This document shows positions 1 to 12,300 of a stretch of DNA of 64,000 nt, in pieces; the first letter of the stretch is position 1; each line of letters opens with the position of its first letter. The translations under genes were made by a program, and so were the position numbers. The notes under the pieces are model-generated. The model ran no database searches and was not told the DNA's origin. It saw nothing but the letters and a program-made list of their open reading frames with translations. The stretch lies in assembly GCA_903813345.2 (NCBI GenBank), contig CAIIXF020000008.1:4349341-4413340 (forward strand). Reading direction: 5' to 3'. This DNA is from Owenia fusiformis. Its lineage: Eukaryota > Annelida > Polychaeta > Sabellida > Oweniidae.

Positions 1-3000
1 GCAAAAATTGAGGGAAATGCAAATAAGGGGGTATAAAATAGAGAGTGCTAAAAAGGTTGACTCCATTTTTCACAGTTCTCGCATCATCCCAAGCCACTTG
101 TTGGATGACTCTAATAATGCAATGCGGGAATACAATACCACCAGTTAATGGGTTTAAGTTTGAACACTGCAATAGGCCACTTGAGTTAAAATTGATTATC
201 TTGAATAAATGGGATAGTTCCTTATATGGTTAGGTTTCTTGGAAAATCGCTTCCAATCAATTATTACATTTAGATTTCTTAGAATTGCACAAATTCTTTA
301 TGGGATTTCCGAGAACTGGAGCATTAAATGATGTCAAATGGCAAACTGCCATAAGTTTAATTTACGTTTTGTCCTATAAAGTGGATAATTACGGATTAGG
401 ATCAGTCAAGAATTCTATATAAATAAGACTTTGTCCGAGGAAGTGATGTATGAATGTGTCTGAATGCTGAATGAATGAACAGACAGGAAAAAATAAATTT
501 ATTTGATCAAAGGATTTATTTTATTGATTTAATTGTTGAGGTAATGGTTGATAAGTATTATTTCATCTGAAATAATATTAATTTGTTTAAGTTTGTTGAT
601 AATGAAGTAATATAATAATAAAAAACTAAAAATATGTCATGCATATACGCATTGATTATTGATCATTATCTGATTATTATCAAGCAAAAATATTTCTGGT
701 GAAGAACATAAATAAACGCCGAAACATCAAAAAAGAACATGAATGTTCCCACACGAATTGCATATAATATTTTGTCACACATTTGCTTTGAAGATTAGAA
801 CCAAGTTGCTCACAATTTGAAGGAAGGTGTTCAACATTTGTAAGTCACTCACTTGAGGTGTTCCCAGGCCTGCAAACTGCCTCACATTTTGAGTAAAACA
901 TATATCTAGCATATAACTAAACTTTTTCTGTCCAACTAAAAGACCTTGTGTATGAATGATTCGCAATGTAATACCAAATTGTGAAAGTTTTTGTTGATTT
1001 AAGTATGCCTTCATTCTATTTGATTCTCTGAAAATCAATGAAATTACAAATATGACGTGTATTGTATCATTCACATTGATATTATTCAATTATCAAGATG
1101 GCTGTTCAAATGCAGATCTCTTCCTCTACAAGTATGTCTTAATTATAAGCAAATCAAAGGCTTAAACAGTAAGTTACCATCATGATTACCCTTCAGACAG
1201 TCTTGTTATAAACTAACTGTGAAGATGAAGCTCTCTTTTGAGCAACAAAGTCCAATGAATGCAGAGACATAGTGATATTACCTTTCAGACAATAAAGCTG
1301 ATAAAAATCTTGAATGTGAGATTAAATTTCAAAAAATATGACAAAGCCATTTAGGATACATTAACGCTACTACAGGATTCTCTTATGTCCTTACAGAGTT
1401 CAAGCATGATCACCAACGTGCTTTACTAATCACATGGATGTGATGAAGAATCACGCTAGAAAACAATGTCCTTTGATGACACACAATATACAATACGATT
1501 TGATAACATGAGATTATGTAATGGTCTACTTGCTTACTGTCTACTCTGTATATTGGGGTTATACAAAGGGAGGGATTGTATAATTGATTTATTCAGAGGA
1601 TATGATCTCTGGATAAACCTTATATCCAATCCAAGCAGGGATGACATTTATGTCCCATTATATTATGAATAAACAATAAAGAATCATATAATGTTTAGTT
1701 TGTGTATCTCATATTCTAATACTGTTGTTGAGTAAATGATCGACCCATGCACTTGAGTATAAAGACAATAAATGAAATTTTATTGAGCAGAATCTTAGCA
1801 GTTGTGAAGAACATTTTCATTCAAAATTATTTAATCTATAAACTTATAAACTAAATCTATAAACTCTATTTAGATTAATGAGGATGGCTCTCCAATATGT
1901 TCATATTTTTATTTCTGAAATACTTTTTTCTTCTAATGATTTTTTATTGTACTTTTGTGCGAGTATCTGTACACAAAATATTTTTGCCTACCCCATTGGA
2001 GTTGAATTTTCTGCATGAAAAGGCTGACCCATGCGACCTTTATAAAATTAGAAAATATAATTTGAATAATCATATCCGTTCTCTCTAAAATATCAAATCT
2101 TTGAACTGACTTATTTCATCTAGATCAATGATAGGTCTTAATTAAATACAGAAAATATCTGAACTGTTTTAGTGTCCTGGTCATCTGTGCCACATGTCGT
2201 AAATCACAACATATACAGCTCGTGATACCCAGTTACAACTTTATCCCTTGTACCTTTATTCTCAATTGGGCAAGTAAATATTACTAAGCTCTTAAAAGCA
2301 TAAAGCTCAACCTCTCTATTGTAAAAACTCATCACTCATAAAAATATCTAGCCAACTCATCTGACATCTATAATTACAAATTAAGTAGAATATCAAGTCC
2401 AAAACACAAGATACAATCATATTTTTAAAAATATATTTATTTATTTATTTTATTGGCTATTTACAATTTATAATGCACCACCGTAGGCTACACTGACCCT
2501 TCTTATTTCTGATTTTGTTGGATTTTGATGGATAAAATCTAAGTTTTCTTTGTATCTTTTCTTTTCCATCACCTAATTACAACTGCTTCTCATTTGCTTC
2601 AACGTTTTTGTTGATTTTGTCATCAAAAGGCAGAATCAGAGTTAAAAAGAGTGAGTCCAATAAAGATATATGGTACATACATACTCTAGAAGCAACATGC
2701 ATAATGGACCATTTGCTATAGATATAGACAGATAAATAGATGGCAGCACATTTTTGGTGGGGCCAGAATACTATAGACAATTGGCAAAATGTCAATTTTT
2801 TTTATTGATCAAGTAAAGTATTTTTCATTTGGATTTATGTTAATCTCCATCCGCATATAACTTTGTTGACATATAATATGGATTGTGATTTAGTGTTCAA
2901 AATTGTGCACCTTAAGAGTAAATTAACTTTTAGAGATTTTTTAACTTTGGGTCGAAGAGGAATTAGTCCAACCTTTTTAAGAAACTTTTCAGAAAGCTTA

Positions 3001-3315
3001 TTTATTATTCAGTGCAAAATGTGCATCCTAAAATATAAATGTGGATATTCATATTTTTAAGAGACATCATCACATATATATGCAAAGATCATTAGTTTTC
3101 CTGGAATGAAGATGAGTGATTTTCAGAAAATAATACATAACAATGAAAAAAGGAGCAAAAAATATTTTACAACTGAAACAATTTTTTGAAAAGATTGCAC
3201 GATAGATCTGATTCTGCCTTAAGTTTTTGATTAAAATGAAATTAAATTCATACTGCATATTATTCATAAAATCACACCATCTTTACATTATTACACAAAT
3301 AAATATATCATTGAA
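1..3315. other. AT-rich stretch downstream of VTI1B, no gene recognised
   Basis: No open frame here has recognisable homology or convincing splice sites. About 806-870 resembles 14104-14155 (both contain 'gtgttcaacatttgtaa'), so part of it is interspersed repeat. The 3' UTR of VTI1B must enter this region from the right. A candidate minus-strand poly(A) signal (AATAAA, seen as tttatt) lies near 3001-3006, about 310 nt past the VTI1B stop codon. Confidence 0.4.
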
Positions 3316-6300
3316 TTATTTTTTTTTCATAAAAAATTTCCAATATATGAGTACACCTAAAATTATGATCTCGACAAGAATGATGACGATAAGCAGTAGT
3401 TTATTGGTGATGAGCCTCCTATTCATCGTATTGAGGATCCTCCTGCTTCGGGACAAGTTCTCATGGGTGTCCTCCAACTGGAAGAATAGAGAGCATGAGA
3501 TATGGTTAGCGGTTTCAATTTATGGGTTGGTTCATGATTATGGGGAATATCCCTGGGGTGGTTCATGATAGAGGGGAATATCCCTGGGGTGGTTCATGAT
3601 TAAGGGGAATATCCCTGGGGTGGTTCATGATTAAGGGGAATATCCCTGGTGTGATTCATGATTAAGGGGAATATCCCTGGGGTGGTTCATGATTAAGGGG
3701 AATATACCTGGGGTGATTCATGATTAAGGGGAATATCCCTGGGGTGGTTCATGATTGTGGGGAATATCCCTGGGTTACTGATATCATTAGCATTTTATGG
3801 CATTATTCACTTAATACGACATATCGATGTCAAGACAAAAAGCAAACAAGACTTTACCATGCAAAATGCCACCACCTACCATTTGTTGTTATAAGTGTTT
3901 CAGAATAAAATGGATTTTAAAAATTTAAATCTCATTCTCAAAGCAACTGCACAGAAACATTTAAAACACCAAACAATATTTGGATTTGGATTGAACAATA
4001 TTTTCAAACTGTACCTTTAAGTCACAAAAAGGAATATTTGGATGATAAAGCAATATTTCAAAACTACAGGCAAGCATGGGCCCTTTAAAGTTACATGCAG
4101 CTCTATTCAGAATGTCCTCTGCAATTCTTTTAATACCTCTGTAAAATGAGTGCCGGTGGTTTAGCCTACTACAGAGTATTCAAATGTTTACACATTATAT
4201 AATACATTATCCAAATACAGAACTACTCTAATATTGTAAGGCCAGATCAATATTATAGAATCAGGGATAAAACTCTAGAGGCTAAAATAGGTTTGTTCAC
4301 AAGATGAAGTTAAAGACATTTGTGTTCTTTTTAGGACTGGAACTAGGTGTGATGGCCCTACTATTTCTTATATACCATCAGATAACTCCATATTTGAGCA
4401 AAAAGGATGATCGGGCAAACAGTGTTCTTGACAATACACTAAAGAAGAAAACTTGGAAACACAGACTAACAAATATTGATAAATTTAAACTTTTTCAGAA
4501 TGACAAAAATGAGGAACCAAACAAAAGCTCTAACTCTAAAATGATATATGATAACATTATAGAGCAGGGGAAAGTCAATGCCACTGAACGTAAGTTTGAA
4601 CAAACATGCAAGCAACAACAACACAGTGGAAGTAAACAAGGATATATGTCCATGAAGGAATACTACACTCATAATTTCAGACTGCATGGCATTCATTTGG
4701 CAAAAATGAGTACCATCAACTTTACAATATCAACAGCATTTTTGCATTCATTTTCGATTGAGCTTTCAAACATTCTACAAAGATCAGACCCGGAACGAGT
4801 CATGCATCCATTTTTCATGTCACCTGCCATTTTGGAAAATGAAGACGGAACATATGCCCTTGTAGCTCGTTGCAGAAATGTTCCGAGAGAGACATTAAAA
4901 AAAAAGGCACCCACCAATGTTATGGTCACTATGATGTACTCACCCATATTTAAACCCATAAACACGGGTTCAATTCTAGGTATGATCACATCAGAAAGTG
5001 AGAGGAATGGACCCAGGGACCCACGACTATTTAGAATCAGAGAGCAACCATTTATTTTATTTGACATGCAGAATTGGAGAGAGGATTCATTTCACATGTA
5101 TATGCTGTCATTTCATACAGGGGAACTTCACCGGCTTCAGATATACGAAGAAAATGGAACACTGATTCAAATGAGAAAAGCAGAGCGTAACTGGAGTCCA
5201 CTTGTCGACGACGAGAACAACAAACTGTATTTAATATATGGATTCGATCCATTTGTAATCCTGCAGTGTAATCAACTTGACGGCAAATGCAAAATTGTTC
5301 AAAAACAAAATGAGAATTTTGAGCCACAAAAATATCCATCAAGCCTGAGAGGTGGGACCCCATTTATAATGTACAAAAGGCCATATTATGTAAGCACCGC
5401 ACATTCTACCGTATTTTGTGGAGGAATGGGAAGACGTATGTATGGAATTCACATTGTAGTTATCAGTATTATTCCGAAGTTTAGAATTGTATACATAAGT
5501 GCAAATGTAAAATTCCATTCAGAAATACTAAAAAAACAACCAATATTCCCAGCGGCAATATCTTCATTTATTTTCCCGACAACTTTGTTGTTACGAGACG
5601 AAGACATGGCTGACATTGGGGGACATCTCAATGACATTGAAGCCTTATTGCTTCGAGTGAAAGGATTTAGAACAGTCATAGATGAGGTTATACAAATTGA
5701 TGAGGCAGTCCCTGAGATGGAGAGAACAACATATGAGCAGGGGTTCATTCAGAAAACAAATTTTGGATATTCAGACAAGTGACTGTCGGATTGCTTATTA
5801 TAATCTTAAGAAAGGCAAGGTTCATAATTGTAAAGACAGCTTTTTCTAATAAATTATAATAAAAAAATAAATCATTATCGATGAGAAAAGTATAATATTT
5901 GTTGACATAGGAATAGATACTTGTTGACTATACTAGCTCCTGGTATGAATTCAAATATCTCCTAAAATATTTGACAGCAATTTGACCTTGAAAATGTCTT
6001 TAAAAACAATTTAGGAGATGTTACACTTAAGAGTTTTCCTTTAGCGATCCTTTATGAGATTTGAGATGTGTAAAATATTGCCATTGGCATTTTAGAAAAT
6101 CACATACAGTTTACTTGATACATAAACATCAGTCTATAGCCAGGGGCAGACTGGAAGATAAATTTGACCTCAATTGGAATACCAGCAAACTTTTAATAGA
6201 GAAACAATATTAATATTTACCCTGTCTCTTGTTCGTATGAGGGATTCTCTTTGTGTACCAAGCTCATCAATTATTTCTGTTCCTATTTGATCTGTTTCTG

Positions 6301-9300
6301 CCGCAATACGGTGGGATCTACCTATACTCTGACTTGTCCTATTCAATGATTCTGTTCCCTGCAGTAAACGGCCTCTTTGAGCAGCAGTCATATCCTGAAA
6401 TATGAGTCAATAAGGGTAAACTCTTTTAGCAACAGTGATATCCTACAAGTCAATATAGGATACCCTCTTTTAATAACAGTGTTTACCCTACAAGTCATCT
6501 TTTGGCATTTACATTTTGAGCAATTTTGAGTTCCACTGAAAAATCAAAGCACCCAACATGAAAAAATTGGAGCTCCTGTCAAATATTATAGGCCTTTCTA
6601 ATGAAAACTGGCTATTGGTCGACCTATCCCTTTTGATCTTACACTGCCCATTAAATATATGGAAACAAATCCTACCTCAAATTCATTTCTGGATGAGTTG
6701 ACACTGCCAAAACTGCTATTTGCCTGTCTCTACAATACAGAAAAACATTGAATCATTTTTGGTTTGAAAAAAAAAACTAGAAAAAGTTTTATCAGGCATC
6801 TCGGTAACATTCAACATAGATTTTTCCACTGGTACTGAGTTCAGAATGAGATTTATTCGCTCATTCAATTTAGTCATAAATCCAAAATATTATGGCTCAG
6901 AATATCAAATAATTTTTGAGATATCACTATTTCAGTAATATGTGCCTGTAAATCTAGTATTCTGTGAGAAACTTTTTTTCTTTTTGTTTTAGAAAAAAAA
7001 TTCAGTGAGCAATGTTTAAGCTATGTTTTTTTGTTATTACAATACAAGTTAATTGTTTCTTTAAAATATTTGGTTTTCAACAATTATTGGCCTTTTCTTA
7101 TTCATTTTATACTAAAATGGATGGTTAAGAGACATCAAAATCCCTGTATCCTATAAATACAAATAAAAGTTTTGCAGTGTTCTTCCCAGCATTAAAACAG
7201 GTGGGCCCTGCACCCACCTGAGATTTAAACAAAGGCATGCACCAACCTGAGAATCTATTTGAACTCACTTGAAAATGGAAAAATCATAAAGATGGACATA
7301 TTTTGACCACATTTGGTCTTTAATTGTGAAATAAGGAATAATGCACTTAAGACAAAATCCTTGGGAGAACACTGGTTTGACTTGTGAGATTTCCAATCAT
7401 GGCACCATTAAACAGACGTAGACAACTAATTACTTGCAGGGGTCTAAAAGTAAAATAAGTTATTTTACCAATTCTCTGCCAACTTGATCTAACTGTCGTC
7501 TATAGTTGCGTACAGTAGATAACATCTGAGTTCTGAAGGAAGGGGGAGCCACCTTCACTTCTCCTTCAATCTCTTGAATCTACAATTAAATGATTTCCCA
7601 AAATGTTAATATGGTTTTGTATGGATGATACAAGGCATTAAAATGCAAAATGTCACCACCTGGCATTTGTTACAGATGCCGGATGCCAAGCGCAAAATGC
7701 TGAGCACCAACCACCAAGCACAACTGTCAAGTGCCAAACATGGAACACCATCCACAAAAAAAGAAGACAATATCAATACATGTATGTCACCACTTGTGGT
7801 GGTGAGATAGCTCTATTTGTGAGGGAATGGGGGCACATCCTATACATTCTCATAAAAAATCAAATGTTGTTTTTAACAATTACATCACTATTTGTTAATG
7901 TCCAATCTGACTGAATTTTATATGCATTGTATTTTAAACTCTTTTATAGTATGGGAGCAAAGGTCATTCCGTTTCCTTTTTAGAGGCGAGCTAAGCGACA
8001 TATGTTTTCATGAACTATACGTGATACTTACCAAGAAAAATGATGTTGGCAATTCTGAATCCGCGACGGGGTTGCTATGGTAACCAAGTAAATATGCCAC
8101 ACCCACTTTTAGGGTCTCTTTTCAGTGTATGGCCCCTATCTCTGCCATTATTGCTCAGATTTAGATGAAATTCACACCAAATGGAAGGTAATGGATAATG
8201 CAATCAAGAAATATTGAGTTGGCAATTCTGAATCCGATATGGCGTTGCTATGGTAACAAAGTAAATATGTCACGCCCACTTTTCGGAGCTATTTTCAGTG
8301 TTTGGCCCCTAACTTTGTCATTATTGCTCAGATTTAGATGAAATTTGCACCAATTTAAAGGTTATAGATAGAGCAATCAAACAATTTTTAAAATATGCAA
8401 ATATGGTGATTTGCATTTCAACTATGACGTCATAACTGTTTGTTCTTGCATATTTTATTTTAATCATAATGTATAAATCTGGGAAATCATTGTCTTTAAA
8501 ATGGTCAGTATAATGCTCTTAATTAGTTTAGTTTATTTCTTTTAGTTGACTTTATTAGTTTATTTCATTCATACATATATGATCATAAAAATTGAATAAA
8601 CATAATGAAAGTGTCCAATTCACACTGTTGCTTTGGTGACAGCATGTAACAAAACTATCTGCTGTAAACTAGAATTCTTTAGGAAATGTTACATTTTGAC
8701 CAGTTGCCTGACATGTATTCTTTTTAAAATTTGGTGACAGAAAATAATCTAATAACCATAGTTATCAAATTTGGATTGTGTTATATTATGATGTCATAAT
8801 GGCAATTTTTAATAAGGGACGCAGCCATCTTTCGGTCAGAAGGGGGCCTGCGATCGTGGCACAGGCAACCCAAAAGTATTTATAAGATAGGTTTTGAATA
8901 TTACAAAGATTGATGCAACTTGCTTCAAAATTTAGCAAAAAGCTTCAAGTTGAAAGTCTTCTTTTATCTAATGGTTCTATTTTTATTGGTTATTAGGGGG
9001 TGAGTGAACCCAGTGCACCCCCATTCCTCTAAGCACTGCCTATGTTAATCCAATATGATGTTGCTATGGTAACCATTAGGTGGATATGCTAGGTGAATCA
9101 GACAATACATGAATATCATAGCTCCTTTTGTGATTATTTTCTTGAAATAAAGAGAAATGCTTAAAATGATTCCACTGTAATAGACATTGGTACTAACTAT
9201 TCCATTAATCGCCTAAAAACACTTGACAAACATTTTACAAAACACGAAATGTAATAATAAGTTTCACAAATCCCAAGCTTTAATTGACAATTTCGCTAAG

Positions 9301-12300
9301 ATTAATTTTTGCGATTTTACCAAGCACGAAACTAAATAGCAGGCGAAAAATACCAGGAGTACAGTACCTGTTATGGTATCATAGCTGCTTTTTGTGATTA
9401 TCTCTTGAAATAAGGTAAAATTGCTCAAAATGGTTTCAAATTGGAACCTTGTCCTTTGACATTCACCATAAAATGAGGCCAAAGCTGAAAACTATGACTG
9501 ATTCCATTTCTTTACAAGTATGAAGTATGGAAGCCCCTGATTTCAGATATGCTGTTGGTTTTGAAATCCGACATCGGACCATTCGGTTCAAAATTGGTAC
9601 AGTTATGTCTACATGACCTAAAAGATGAAATAGGCTAAAGTATTGACCTATACCATAAAATGATATTATTTTTTATGTAAATTGACATTGGACATATTTT
9701 TCGGATTTCAAAACCATTAGCAGCTATTAATGCGACAATGGCGGGTATGTCAGTCAGTCAATTGACATAATCCATGCATTGTCTGAATCTTTAGCTTCAG
9801 TTTGGTGAATATTTCATATACACTCAAGCTGTAATCATGACAAAGATAGAAGCAAAACTTTGGAAAAGCCCTGAACAGCGGGGATGGCATATTCACCTAG
9901 TTACCGTAGCAACATCATATTGGATTAACAGACATTGCCAGGGGGTGCGATGGGTGCGCCCCCATGAACAAAAAATAGAACTATTTAATAGAAGAAAAGC
10001 TTTAAAATCATTTTGACTTGAAGATTTGAGCTCAGTTTTGAAGGAAGTTGCATTAATTTTTGTAAAATTCAAAACAAATCTTAAAAACATTTTTGGGTTG
10101 CTTATGCTTCAATCGCAATCCCCCCCCCCTCTCCTGACTGAATGCTGGCCGCACCCCTGATTAATAATTGCCATTATGGCATCATAATATAACACAATTT
10201 AAATTGAATAATTTTCTATAGTTATAAGATTATTTTCTGTCATCATATTTTCAAAAGAATACATGTGTCAGTCAACTCGTCAATATGTAAAATTTCCTAA
10301 AGAATTCTTTTTACATCAGATAGTTTTGCTACGTGCTGTAACCATAGCAACAGCATAAATTGGAGATTTTCATTACATTTTTAGATTTATTCAGTTTTTA
10401 TGACCATGCAAGTATGAATGAAATAAAATTATAAACTCAACTAAAAGAAATAAACTAATTAACTACTTAAAAGCATTACTGACTATTTTAAAGACAATAT
10501 TTTCACAGATTAGAACATCATGATTAAGATAAAATATGCAAGAACAAACAGTTATGACGTCATAATCAATATGCAAATCATCCTATTTGCAAAGTTAACT
10601 AACTGTCTGATTACTGTATCTATTACCTTTAATTTGGTGCAAATTTCATCTAAATCTGAGCAATAATGGAGAAGATAAGGGCGAAAAACTGAAAAGAGCC
10701 CCTAAAAGTGGGTGGGGCATATTCACTTTGTTACCATAGCAACGCAATCGTTGATTCAGAATTGTCAACTTAATATCTCCTGATTGCATTATCTATTACC
10801 TTCAATTTTGTCTGAATTTCATCAAAATCTGAGCAATAATGGTGGAGATGGGGGCCAAACACTGAAAAGAGCCCCTAAAAATGGGCATGGCATATTTACT
10901 TGGTTACCATAGCAACAGCATCGCAGTATCAGAATTCCCCATAATATTTCTTGATCATACTTTATACATGTAAAGAAATAGAATGAAAATCAATCATAGT
11001 TTTCAGCTTTGACCTACTTTTATGGTGAATGTCAAAGACCAAAGGTACCAATTTGGAATCATCTTGAGCAATTTTACCTTATTTCAAGAAAATAATCACG
11101 AAAACAGCTATGATAGTCATACCATAACAGATGCCAGTCTGTCAATCTACATTTCCCATGCATTGTCTGATTCTTTAGTTTCCATTTGATGAAAATTTCA
11201 TATACACCAGAGCTATCATCATGACAACTGATTGAATCAAAACTTTGGAAAAGACCTGAAATTGGGGACGGCATATTCACCTGAATACCATAGCTAACAT
11301 AGGCATAGCCAGGGGGTGTGATGGGGGCACCCCCATCCCCCCCCCTCCCATAAACCAATAAAAATAGAACCATTAGAGAGAAGAAGAGATTTAAAATGCT
11401 TTTGACTTGAAGCTTCTAGCTCAATTTTGAAGGAATTTTTGTAAAATTTAAGACAAATTAAACATTTTTTGAGTTGCTTATGCCGAGATCGCACCCCCCC
11501 TGATTGAAAGCTGGCTGCGCCCCTGATTGAAAGCTGGCTGCGCCCCTGATTAATAATTGCCATTGTGACATCATAATATAAAACAATTTAAATTAGATAA
11601 GTTTCTATCTTTATTATTAGGTTATTTTCTGCCATCAAATTTTCGAAGGAATACATCTCAGTCAACTGGTCAAAATGTATCATTTCCCAAAGAATTATTT
11701 TTACAGCAGATAGTTTTGCAACATACCGTTACCATAGCAACAACTGGAATTGGATATTTTCATAACATTTTTTCAATTTTTTATGACCATTCATGTATGA
11801 ATGACATAAACTCATAAACTCACCGAAAATAAAGCATTACTGACCATTTTAATGACAATAATTTCCCAGATTTATACATCAGGATTAAAATTAAATGTGC
11901 AATAACAAATGGTTATGACGTCATAATTAATATGCAAATCACCTTATTTGCATATTTTATAAATTGTTTGATTGCTCTTTCCATTACCTTTCATTTGGTA
12001 CAAATTTCACCTAAATCTGAGCAATATTGACGAAGATAGGGACCAAACACTGAAAAGAGCCCCTAAAAGTGTGTGTGGGATATTTACTTTGTTACCATAG
12101 CAACGCCATATCGGATTCAGAATTGCCAACCTAATATTTCCTAATTGCGTTATCCATTACCTTCCATTTGGTGTGAATTTCATCTAAATCTGAGCAATAA
12201 TGACAGAGATAGGGGCCATACACTGAAAAGAGCCCCTAAAAGTGGGCGTGGCATATTTACTTGGTTACCATAGCAACGCCGTCGCGGATTCAGAATTGCC

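Noticed and set aside
775-1089. 104-codon minus-strand frame
   Set aside because: No recognisable similarity, AT-rich composition and overlap with sequence repeated near 14104.
3526-3776. Regularly spaced repeats resembling a CRISPR array
   Set aside because: The 31-bp units abut with no unique spacers, and the window is animal nuclear DNA; the same holds for the 22-bp arrays at 13425 and 45080.
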